Positions 1-6,023 of a stretch of 8,250 bases of DNA are shown here, piece by piece. The notes below the pieces were generated by a model, which was given only the letters and a program-made list of their open reading frames with translations, had not been told where the DNA came from and ran no database searches. This stretch comes from Clostridia bacterium (GTDB lineage: Bacteria; Bacillota; Clostridia; Christensenellales; Borkfalkiaceae): positions 1 to 8,250 of the forward strand of contig JAJPXK010000082.1 of the NCBI GenBank assembly GCA_021205485.1, in the 5' to 3' direction. Numbering within the stretch: the stretch's first letter is position 1; each line of letters opens with the position of its first letter. A program made the translations under genes and the position numbers.

Positions 1-11
1 CACTTTAACTT

Positions 12-45
12 GTATAATTAAGTTATACTTGCAGATTGATTATAC
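12..45. promoter_or_regulatory. Possible operator: repeated TTATAC/GTATAA half-sites
   Basis: Three copies of the same 6-bp word lie upstream of the first gene: GTATAA at 12-17, and its reverse complement TTATAC at 23-28 and 40-45. The first two form an inverted repeat with a 5-nt spacer. The second and third form a direct repeat with a 17-nt period. They sit over and just upstream of the proposed -35/-10 region, where a repressor or activator could bind. The DNA is very AT-rich, so chance repeats are likely. No regulator family can be named. Confidence 0.25.
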
Positions 46-59
46 TACTTTAATATAAT
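29..59 (+). promoter_or_regulatory. Putative sigma-A promoter of the CMD-cupin/alcohol dehydrogenase operon
   Basis: A perfect TATAAT box lies at 54-59. The best -35 candidate is TTGCAG at 29-34, with a long 19-nt spacer and only three consensus matches. Transcription would start near 66, giving a leader of about 29 nt that carries AGGAGGA at 81-87, 7 nt before the ATG at 95. Other TATAAT/TATACT words at 13-18 and 41-46 make the exact box uncertain. Confidence 0.45.
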
Positions 60-94
60 TATGTCAATCTTACTGTTAAAAGGAGGAATCTGGT

Positions 95-826
95 ATGGAA
101 AAACAGACGGCGGGCAGAGATAAACTTTCAGATATCGCCCCTAAGTTCGCTCAGCTTAACGACGACGTGTTGTTTGGCGAAGTATGGTCGAGAGAAGACA
201 AGCTTTCGCTCAGAGACAGGACAATAATTACGGTTACCGCCTTAATCTCTAAGGGAATAACCGACAGTTCTCTTATGTATCATATACAAAACGCTAAAAA
301 TCACGGCGTAACAAAGACTGAGATGGCGGAAATTATCACGCACATCGCCTTTTACGTAGGCTGGCCTAACGCGTGGGCTGTGTTCCCTATGGTTAAGGAA
401 GTTTACGCGGACGAGAAAACGGCCTGCGGCGACAGTCTTTTCGGCTTAGGCGAGCCTAACACGGCTTACGCGAAGTATTTTACAGGCGAAAGCTATTTAA
501 AGGTATTGAATACCAAAGGCGTAAGCGTGTGCAACGTCACCTTCGAGCCTGCGTGCCGCAACAACTGGCACATACACCACAAGGGTGGGCAGATACTTCT
601 ATGCACCGACGGCGAGGGATTCTATCAGGAATACGGCAAAGAGGCGAGAAGGCTTCGCCCCGGCGACGTTGTGTACATAGCCCCCGAGGTAAAGCACTGG
701 CACGGCGCAGCGAAAGACGAGTGGTTTACTCACATATCTATAGAAATTCCCGCCGAGGGCTCTTCTAACGAGTGGCTCGAGGCGGTGGACGATAACTATT
801 ACGAAGACGTAAATAAAAGGAGATAA
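95..826 (+). CDS. Carboxymuconolactone decarboxylase (AhpD-like) / cupin fusion protein
   Basis: A two-domain cytoplasmic protein of 243 residues. Residues about 15-104 match the CMD/AhpD-like helical fold (SLRDRTIITVTAL at 38-50, then the MYHIQNAKNHGVTKTE helix-turn and the AFYVGWPNAW segment at 85-94). The CxxC pair of peroxidase-type AhpD is absent, so alkylhydroperoxidase activity is unlikely. Residues about 125-220 form a cupin barrel: motif 1 has H159, H161 and Q166 (Q where Glu is usual), motif 2 has H201/H203, which together give a plausible metal site. CMD-cupin fusions are a known arrangement, but their substrates are mostly undefined. The start is well supported by AGGAGGA 7 nt upstream. 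The stop is 2 nt before the alcohol dehydrogenase gene, whose ribosome site lies inside this gene's last codons, so the two are co-translated. Family assignment is sure; the reaction is unknown. Confidence 0.88.
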   Translation: MEKQTAGRDKLSDIAPKFAQLNDDVLFGEVWSREDKLSLRDRTIITVTALISKGITDSSLMYHIQNAKNHGVTKTEMAEIITHIAFYVGWPNAWAVFPMVKEVYADEKTACGDSLFGLGEPNTAYAKYFTGESYLKVLNTKGVSVCNVTFEPACRNNWHIHHKGGQILLCTDGEGFYQEYGKEARRLRPGDVVYIAPEVKHWHGAAKDEWFTHISIEIPAEGSSNEWLEAVDDNYYEDVNKRR

Positions 827-828
827 TT

Positions 829-1995
829 ATGTTAGGAAATTTTACTTACTCTAACCCTACAAAACTTTACTTTGGCAAAGACGCCCTGGACAGCCTTTCG
901 GCGGAGCTTGAAAATTACGGCAAAAACGTAATGCTTGTTTACGGCGGCGGTTCTATAAAAAAGAACGGCATTTACCAGAAGGTGGTAAAAATCCTTAAAG
1001 CCTGCGGCAAGAACATAGTAGAGGACGGCGGCGTCATGCCTAACCCTACGGCGGAAAAACTCTACGAAGGGGCGGAAATTGCCCGCACTCATAACGTTGA
1101 CCTTATTCTGGCGGTAGGCGGAGGTTCGGTATGCGACTATTCAAAGGCCGTTTCCGTTTCGGCGTACTGCAAAGAGGACCCCTGGGACAAATACTTTATC
1201 CGCTTTGAAGACGTCTCCTGCGATATTATCCCCGTAGGCTGCGTGCTTACGATGGTAGGCACTGGCAGCGAAATGAACGGCGGCTCGGTTATTACCAACC
1301 ATAAGCAAAAGCTTAAGATAGGCCACGTCTTCGGCGACAACGTGTTCCCTAAATTTTCCATTTTGAACCCCGAATTTACCTATACTTTGCCTAAGTACCA
1401 GATGACGGCGGGCATATACGATATAATGTCGCATATACTTGAGCAGTATTTTTCGGGTACCGACGACAATACCTCAGACTATATAGCCGAGGGGCTTCTG
1501 CGTTCGCTTATCGTAAGCGCGAGGGCGGCGGTGAAAAACCCCGAGGACTACGAGGCGAGGAGCAACATTATGTGGACGGCGACATGGGCTCTGAATACGC
1601 TTATCGCCAAGGGCAAGACCACCGACTGGGAAGTGCATATGCTCGGCCAGGCCGTAGGGGCGTATACCGACGCCACTCACGGAATGACCCTTTCGGCCGT
1701 ATCCATGCCCTATTACCGCCATATTATGCCGTACGGGCTGGAAAAATTTGCCCGCTACGCCGTAAACGTCTGGAACGTTAACCCCGACGGCAAAACCAAA
1801 AAAGAGGTTGCCGAAGAGGGCCTTATCGCTATGGAAAGCTGGATGAAAGAGATCGGCCTTGTAATGAATATATCCGACCTCGGGGCTACCGAAGATATGC
1901 TGGAGGGCATCGCATCGGCGACGTTTATAAACGAAGGCGGATACAAAATACTCGACAAAAACGAGGTTACAGAAATTTTAAAAGAAAGCCTGTAA
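829..1995 (+). CDS. Iron-containing alcohol dehydrogenase (butanol dehydrogenase/YqhD-like)
   Basis: An NAD(P)H-dependent group III alcohol dehydrogenase of 388 residues, the usual length for the BdhA/YqhD branch. It would reduce aldehydes to alcohols or the reverse in the cytoplasm. The N-terminal nucleotide-binding domain carries YGGGSIKKNG (38-47), as in NADPH-preferring YqhD/BdhA enzymes, and GGGSVCDYSKAV (97-108). The helical domain has the metal ligands in the family pattern: D198 and H202 (IYDIMSH), H270 and H284 (DATHGMT). Translation starts at an ATG preceded by AAAGGAGA, which overlaps the end of the upstream CMD-cupin gene. A strong terminator follows at 2034-2073. The pairing with a CMD-cupin protein suggests that both act on one carbonyl or aromatic compound, but that is inference. 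Specific substrate and cofactor cannot be read from the sequence. Confidence 0.93.
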   Translation: MLGNFTYSNPTKLYFGKDALDSLSAELENYGKNVMLVYGGGSIKKNGIYQKVVKILKACGKNIVEDGGVMPNPTAEKLYEGAEIARTHNVDLILAVGGGSVCDYSKAVSVSAYCKEDPWDKYFIRFEDVSCDIIPVGCVLTMVGTGSEMNGGSVITNHKQKLKIGHVFGDNVFPKFSILNPEFTYTLPKYQMTAGIYDIMSHILEQYFSGTDDNTSDYIAEGLLRSLIVSARAAVKNPEDYEARSNIMWTATWALNTLIAKGKTTDWEVHMLGQAVGAYTDATHGMTLSAVSMPYYRHIMPYGLEKFARYAVNVWNVNPDGKTKKEVAEEGLIAMESWMKEIGLVMNISDLGATEDMLEGIASATFINEGGYKILDKNEVTEILKESL

Positions 1996-2033
1996 TATGC
2001 GTTAATCGCGGCATATTGCGGGGGCAATTTTTA

Positions 2034-2073
2034 AGCGGAGCGGCCAAAGCCGTTCCGCTGTATTTTATTTTTT
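2034..2073 (+). terminator. Rho-independent terminator of the alcohol dehydrogenase operon
   Basis: An 11-bp GC-rich stem (2034-2044 with 2049-2059, containing one G-U pair) closes a CAAA tetraloop. It is followed at once by GTATTTTATTTTTT (2060-2073). It lies 38 nt after the dehydrogenase stop codon. There is no A-run on the left flank, so it works only for plus-strand transcripts. Confidence 0.88.
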
Positions 2074-2166
2074 CGCCGCCGCAAAACAGCTTGATAGGAT
2101 AGCTGTAATCCTGATAAAAAATTTTGATAGCGGCGTTAATTATTTGGTGCATTTACGGATATGTTG

Positions 2167-2175
2167 TGATATAAT
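2167..2175 (+). promoter_or_regulatory. Extended -10 promoter of the L-serine ammonia-lyase gene
   Basis: TGATATAAT is a perfect TGn-TATAAT extended -10 box. There is no good -35 at 17 nt; TTGGTG at 2144-2149 is 20 nt away. This fits extended -10 promoters, which depend little on the -35. The predicted transcription start (about 2182-2184) falls on or 1-2 nt before the ATG at 2184, so the transcript would be leaderless. Confidence 0.7.
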
Positions 2176-2183
2176 ATGCTCGT

Positions 2184-3389
2184 ATGAAAAGTTTGCTTGA
2201 ATTGTACAAAATAGGCAGGGGCCCTTCCAGTTCTCATACCATGGGTCCCGAAAGGGCGGCCAGGCTGTTTTCTGCGGCGTATCCCGACGCGGACAGCTAC
2301 AAAGTTACCCTTTACGGCTCGCTCGCGCTTACAGGCAAGGGCCACGGAACGGACAGCGTGCTGCAAAAGACCTTTGTAAAGCCCGTAACGGTGGCCTTTG
2401 ATGCCAAAACGGAGACGCCTCACCCTAACACTATGGATATATACGCCGTAAAGGACGGCGCCGAGGCGGGGTACTGGCGCGTCTTCAGCATAGGCGGCGG
2501 GGCGATAGAGGTAGAGGGGAAAAATTCTTACGAACCTCCCGAAGTCTATCCGCACAATACATACGCCGAAATACGCGCCTATTGCGAAGAAAACGAGATT
2601 ACCATCCCCGAGTACGTGGAACGCTTCGAGGGCCCCGATATATGGGACAGACTTGACAATATCCGCGAAGCGATGCGAAAATCCATAAAGGAAGGTTTAA
2701 AAGCCGAAGGCGTTCTTCCGGGCGGGCTTGATACCCTTCGCAAGGCGAAAACTCTTTACAGGCAAAAGCATATAGACGAGAGCCCCGAAACAAGGGAAAA
2801 CCGCCTTGTGTGCTCGTACGCCTTCGCCGTAAGCGAAGAAAACGCCGCGGGCGAGGTTATAGTCACCGCCCCTACGTGCGGTTCCTGCGGGGTGGTGCCC
2901 GCCGTATTGAAATACCTCAAGGAAAGGCACTCATTCAGCGACGAAGAAATTTTAAAGGCGCTCGCCACGGGCGGAATTATAGGCAATTTAATCAAGCATA
3001 ACGCCTCGATTTCGGGGGCCGAGTGCGGATGCCAGGCCGAGATTGGCTCGGCTTGTTCTATGGCCGCGGCGGCCGCGGCTCAGCTTTACGGAATGGACTT
3101 CGACCAGATAGAATATTCCGCCGAGGTGGCTATGGAACACCATTTAGGGCTCACCTGCGACCCTATAGGCGGGCTTGTGCAGATTCCCTGCATAGAGCGG
3201 AACGCCGTCGCCGCGATGAGGGCTTTGAACGCCGTTTCTCTTGCAAATTTTCTCACGCTTTCGCATAAACTTTCCTTCGATATGGTGGTAGAGACTATGT
3301 ATCGCACTGGCAAAGATTTGCGCTGCGAATACAGGGAGACGTCTGAAGGCGGCCTCGCCGCTACATATCGCCCGCTGATAAAAAAGTAG
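2184..3389 (+). CDS. sdaA: L-serine ammonia-lyase, iron-sulfur dependent, single chain
   Basis: Converts L-serine to pyruvate and ammonia in the cytoplasm, using an oxygen-sensitive [4Fe-4S] cluster. The N-terminal beta domain starts with the diagnostic GPSSSHTMGP (13-22) and the alpha domain follows from about residue 155 (TAPTCGSCG at 228-236, SGAECGCQAEIGSACSMAA at 277-295). C283, C325 and C336 have the same spacing (42 and 11 residues) as the three cluster cysteines described for the Legionella enzyme (343, 385, 396). With 401 residues it is shorter than E. coli SdaA (about 454) and has no cysteine near its C-terminus (ends RPLIKK), so a terminal-cysteine tail entering the active site is not possible here. 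The start is fixed by the conserved N-terminus, yet there is no Shine-Dalgarno site and a promoter lies directly upstream: probably leaderless and monocistronic. The gene ends 24 nt before the shared terminator. Confidence 0.95.
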   Translation: MKSLLELYKIGRGPSSSHTMGPERAARLFSAAYPDADSYKVTLYGSLALTGKGHGTDSVLQKTFVKPVTVAFDAKTETPHPNTMDIYAVKDGAEAGYWRVFSIGGGAIEVEGKNSYEPPEVYPHNTYAEIRAYCEENEITIPEYVERFEGPDIWDRLDNIREAMRKSIKEGLKAEGVLPGGLDTLRKAKTLYRQKHIDESPETRENRLVCSYAFAVSEENAAGEVIVTAPTCGSCGVVPAVLKYLKERHSFSDEEILKALATGGIIGNLIKHNASISGAECGCQAEIGSACSMAAAAAAQLYGMDFDQIEYSAEVAMEHHLGLTCDPIGGLVQIPCIERNAVAAMRALNAVSLANFLTLSHKLSFDMVVETMYRTGKDLRCEYRETSEGGLAATYRPLIKK

Positions 3390-3413
3390 AGTAATTCGGG
3401 CATATTATCGCGT

Positions 3414-3457
3414 TAATTAAAAAAACAAGACGCTAATGCGTCTTGTTTTTTTAATTA
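3414..3457. terminator. Bidirectional intrinsic terminator between converging transcripts
   Basis: A perfect 20-bp inverted repeat (3414-3433 with 3438-3457) has a TAAT loop. The core stem ACAAGACGC/GCGTCTTGT is flanked by seven A on the left and seven T on the right, so either strand gives a hairpin followed by a U-run. It serves the serine ammonia-lyase gene from the left and the glycan operon from the right. The outer three base pairs on the right (3455-3457) are the stop codon of the ABC ATPase gene. Confidence 0.92.
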
Positions 3458-4381
3458 CTTTTTATTAGGAGCTGGTTTTGTCGTCGCGTCTATATAATGT
3501 TTGTGTACGGCGGCAAGGTCGCCTTCTTCCACAATGAGGCCGCCGTCAAGCCATATCGCCCTTGTGCAATATCTTGTAGGCGCCCCGTGCGAAACCATTA
3601 CAAACGTAAGGCCTTGCTTTCTTAATTCGTCCAGCCGCGTAAGGCATTTTCTGTTGAACGCGCTGTCGCCTGCCGCGAGGGCTTCGTCCAGTAAAAGTAT
3701 ATCAGAATTGTTGCCTATCAGGCTTATGGCTATGGAAAACGCCAGCCTGCCCCTCATGCCCGACGAATACGTCCTTAAAGGGGCGTGGATAAAGTCGGCA
3801 ATTTCAGAAAATTCTATAATTTCGTCCACCTTATCTTTGATTTGCTTGCGGGTATAGCCCATTATGGCGCCGTTTAAGTAGATGTTTTCCATTCCCGTGG
3901 CGTTGCCGTCAAAGCCCGCGCCGTAGCCCATAAGGGGGGCGATGCGGCCCTTGCACTCAACCGTTCCTTCGGTAGGCCGCAAAAGGCCTGATATTATCTT
4001 TAAAAGCGTGCTTTTGCCCGCCCCGTTTCTGCCGATAAGCGCGACGCCTTCGCCCCTTCTTATCTGGAACGAGACGCCCTTTAAAGCTTCAAACTTTTTC
4101 TTTTTAAGGTCCCGTTTCAAGGCTCTTACAATGGTCTCTTTAAGCGAATTTACACCCGATTCGTACATGGTGTACCGCATTTTTACGTTTTTAACGTCGA
4201 TGATAACTTCGCCTTCTTCGGCTTTTGTCTCCTCCGCGGCGGGGGCTGCGGGTTTGGCTTCCTCCGTTTTTACGGGCTCGGCGGGCTTGGCCGCCTCTGC
4301 TTTAGCGGGCTCCGCGGGCTTGGTCTCATCTTTTTTTTCAGGTTCTGCCTGTTTAACTTCTTCGTTTTTATTCTCTTCCAT
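3455..4381 (-). CDS. ABC transporter ATP-binding protein for glycan export (Wzt/TagH/KpsT-like)
   Basis: The ATPase subunit that would drive export of a lipid-linked polysaccharide, working with the permease encoded just upstream. Numbering is from the ATG at 4381 (308 residues). The nucleotide-binding domain, about 59-294, has Walker A GRNGAGKST (117-125), signature YSSGM (205-209), Walker B ILLLDE (228-233, catalytic E233) and the H-loop H265. The segment GAGFDGNATGMENIYLNG is typical of polysaccharide and teichoic acid exporters. It lacks the C-terminal carbohydrate-binding domain of long Wzt proteins. Residues 1-58 are low-complexity Ala/Glu/Lys/Pro with three 11-residue repeats, probably disordered. 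I chose the ATG at 4381 because GAGG lies 6 nt before it. A TTG at 4393 in the same frame would add MRLD and would overlap the permease stop, without a clear ribosome site. Its stop codon lies inside the terminator stem. Confidence 0.93.
   Translation of the reverse strand: MEENKNEEVKQAEPEKKDETKPAEPAKAEAAKPAEPVKTEEAKPAAPAAEETKAEEGEVIIDVKNVKMRYTMYESGVNSLKETIVRALKRDLKKKKFEALKGVSFQIRRGEGVALIGRNGAGKSTLLKIISGLLRPTEGTVECKGRIAPLMGYGAGFDGNATGMENIYLNGAIMGYTRKQIKDKVDEIIEFSEIADFIHAPLRTYSSGMRGRLAFSIAISLIGNNSDILLLDEALAAGDSAFNRKCLTRLDELRKQGLTFVMVSHGAPTRYCTRAIWLDGGLIVEEGDLAAVHKHYIDATTKPAPNKK
4223..4321 (-). repeat. Three in-frame 33-bp repeats in the ABC ATPase N-terminal tail
   Basis: Three consecutive 33-nt units (4289-4321, 4256-4288, 4223-4255) encode KPAEPAKAEAA, KPAEPVKTEEA and KPAAPAAEETK. 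At DNA level the first two units share an 18-nt block with one mismatch (plus-strand coordinates 4273-4290 and 4306-4323). The third unit is more diverged. The 11-residue period keeps frame. This looks like slippage or unequal-crossover growth of a flexible, charged linker ahead of the ATPase domain. Confidence 0.8.
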
Positions 4382-4387
4382 GTCCAA

Positions 4388-4391
4388 CCTC
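4388..4391 (-). promoter_or_regulatory. Ribosome binding site that decides the ABC ATPase start
   Basis: On the minus strand GAGG (4391-4388) overlaps the TGA stop of the permease gene (4392-4390) and stands 6 nt before the ATG at 4381. This favours the ATG over the in-frame TTG at 4393 and implies coupled translation of permease and ATPase. Confidence 0.6.
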
Positions 4392-5226
4392 AAAGCTGCG
4401 AAGATATTCTGTTCTTTAACGCATGCATAAATATCCAGCCTATGGCGAGCGATATGAATGCGAATCCGTACATCATCAGGTAAGCTTTTGCGTCGGGTAT
4501 GACGCCCGTCATCATCTGCCTGAATGCCGTAAGATATTGGTACATAGGGTTATATTCTACAACTTTCATAACTAAGTTATAATAAGCCGATCCGGAGTCG
4601 AACCTTGAAACGGAGTAGAATATAGGGGTGAGAAAACGCCATAACGTTGAAAATACCGAATAGATGTACTGCGTATCCCTGAAAAATACGTAGAGGGTGC
4701 TCAGGAAAAATGATATTCCTATAGAGAATATAAGTTCCGCAGGCAATATTGTAATTATAAGTATCAACTGCCAGTGGAATTCATATCTTACGGCGCCTGT
4801 AAAACAGCAAATAATCATAACTGCGAGCAGAGCTATAGATGAAAAGAGGAAGGATACCAGCGCCGTAAAAGCCTTTGAAAGGGGGAATATCTCCATAGGT
4901 ACGGGCGTGCTGAGCAATAGTCCGCTCTGCCCGACTATGCTTGATATAGATCCGTTTGTCGCCTCGGTCATAAGTCCGAATACTATGTTGCCCGACAGTA
5001 TATATAAAATATACGGCAATCCTTCCATATCCGAACTGTTTGTAAACAGAACGGAAAATACAAGGTACATTACAAGGGTGTTTAAAAGGGGATTGAGTAC
5101 CGACCAAAGTATGCCTATAACCGAGCGGTAGTATTTGTTTTTGATATTTCTTTTAACAAGCAACGAAAGCAAAAACAACCGCTGGCTGAAATTCCCGCTT
5201 TTAACTCTGTGTACTGTTTTCATCAT
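4390..5226 (-). CDS. ABC-2 type glycan export permease (Wzm/TagG/KpsM-like)
   Basis: The membrane subunit of the glycan exporter, 278 residues, the usual size for this family. About six hydrophobic segments can be seen: roughly 38-61, 71-88, 118-142, 152-178, 186-204 and 249-269. The N-terminal cytoplasmic segment ends in the family-typical stretch NIKNKYYRSVIGILWSVLNP (27-46), and a polar loop with several aromatic residues (about 206-232) lies before the last helix. The paired ATPase gene follows 8 nt downstream, so they should form a 2+2 transporter. The first of two adjacent ATG codons is used here; GGAG lies about 10 nt before it (13 nt before the second). The start overlaps the end of the upstream GT2 gene by 26 bp. 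In a Gram-positive cell it would move an undecaprenyl-diphosphate-linked glycan across the cytoplasmic membrane; the cargo itself is unknown. Confidence 0.93.
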   Translation of the reverse strand: MMKTVHRVKSGNFSQRLFLLSLLVKRNIKNKYYRSVIGILWSVLNPLLNTLVMYLVFSVLFTNSSDMEGLPYILYILSGNIVFGLMTEATNGSISSIVGQSGLLLSTPVPMEIFPLSKAFTALVSFLFSSIALLAVMIICCFTGAVRYEFHWQLILIITILPAELIFSIGISFFLSTLYVFFRDTQYIYSVFSTLWRFLTPIFYSVSRFDSGSAYYNLVMKVVEYNPMYQYLTAFRQMMTGVIPDAKAYLMMYGFAFISLAIGWIFMHALKNRISSQL

Positions 5227-6019
5227 AGATAATGTTCTCCGATCTTTTGTTCTTCAGCCACAGATATACGCGCTTCGGAACAAAGATTAGTAAAATACTT
5301 TTAAATGCCTTTATAAACCCGGAAAAATTTTTTAAAGCGGCGGCTCCGCGAATCCTTACGCAAAATTCGTTCAGCCTTGTTTTTGGCGTATGCTTGGATA
5401 CGTCGCCGCGTTTTTCCTCGTAGTCGATAAGGGCCTCTTCCATATTATAGCCTATAAATCCGTTTTTGTAAAGCCTAAAATATAAATCGTAGTCTTCGCA
5501 TCGGGTTGTATAGCTTTTATCAAGATATCCGCCTACGCTTTTTATCGCCTCGGCGCGGATGAGCAGGGTAGGCTGTATAAAGACGCATCTGCTCGCAAGA
5601 TCTTTTTTTTCGGGGCGGGGCATATACTGCCTTTTGCCGTAAATTTTGCCGTCTTCTTTAAGGTTTGCGGCGCTGCACACAAACGCGTATTCGGGATGAG
5701 AAGCCAAAAATCCAAGCTGTTTTTCCAGCCTGTCGGGGTGAGAAAAATCGTCCGCGTCCATCCTCGCGATAAATTCGCCCCTCGCCGCCGAAAGGCAGGT
5801 GTTGAGGCTTTTTGTAAGGCCCTGGTTTTTCTCGTTTTTCAAGACGACGCATCTTGAATCTTTTTCTGCGGCTTCCCTTATGATTTCCGCGGTATTATCC
5901 GAGCTTCCGTCGTCTAACAAAATAAGCTCTAAATCGCGATAGCTGCCGCATAGTATGCTGTCTATCGCTCTTTTTAAAGTTTTTTCAGAGTTGTAGGCGC
6001 TCATTAAAACGGAAATCAC
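5201..6019 (-). CDS. Family 2 glycosyltransferase (GT-A fold)
   Basis: Adds a sugar from a nucleotide-sugar donor to the growing lipid-linked glycan on the cytoplasmic face of the membrane. The 272-residue protein has the GT2 order of motifs: ISVLMSAYNSE (2-12), DDGSSDNT (36-43), the metal-binding DADD (88-91) and the acidic CEDYDL (174-179), which holds the likely catalytic base. The C-terminal part (about 232-258) is basic and hydrophobic (FIKAFKSILLIFVPKRVYLWLKNKR region) and may lie on the membrane. The start is a GTG at 6019: the first beta strand of the fold begins right there, and the next Met (residue 6) would cut it. The ribosome site is weak (GGGG, 9 nt upstream). It lies 4 nt after the GT4 gene and overlaps the permease gene by 26 bp. 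Donor and linkage cannot be predicted. Confidence 0.93.
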   Translation of the reverse strand: MISVLMSAYNSEKTLKRAIDSILCGSYRDLELILLDDGSSDNTAEIIREAAEKDSRCVVLKNEKNQGLTKSLNTCLSAARGEFIARMDADDFSHPDRLEKQLGFLASHPEYAFVCSAANLKEDGKIYGKRQYMPRPEKKDLASRCVFIQPTLLIRAEAIKSVGGYLDKSYTTRCEDYDLYFRLYKNGFIGYNMEEALIDYEEKRGDVSKHTPKTRLNEFCVRIRGAAALKNFSGFIKAFKSILLIFVPKRVYLWLKNKRSENIIYDENSTQS

Positions 6020-6023
6020 TTTT

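Noticed and set aside
1994..2017. AATATGC/GCATATT dyad right after the dehydrogenase stop, with similar words after the serine ammonia-lyase stop (3400-3417)
   Set aside because: The shared words are short and in different order, with a 10-nt loop and no U-run. The true terminators lie just downstream in both places.
2136..2555. A 139-codon minus-strand open frame opposite the start of the serine ammonia-lyase gene
   Set aside because: It overlaps a gene with fully conserved motifs, and its sequence is Arg/Tyr/Gly-rich as expected from antisense of GC-rich codons.
4382..4393. TTG start at 4393 for the ABC ATPase, giving 312 residues
   Set aside because: No ribosome site is placed for it, whereas GAGG sits 6 nt before the ATG at 4381. 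The four extra residues add nothing to the domain.
3942..4430. A 162-codon plus-strand open frame rich in Ser/Ala/Leu opposite the ABC ATPase gene
   Set aside because: It is the complementary shadow of the ATPase N-terminus and its Ala/Glu/Lys/Pro repeats, with no ribosome site. The minus-strand frame carries all the ABC motifs.
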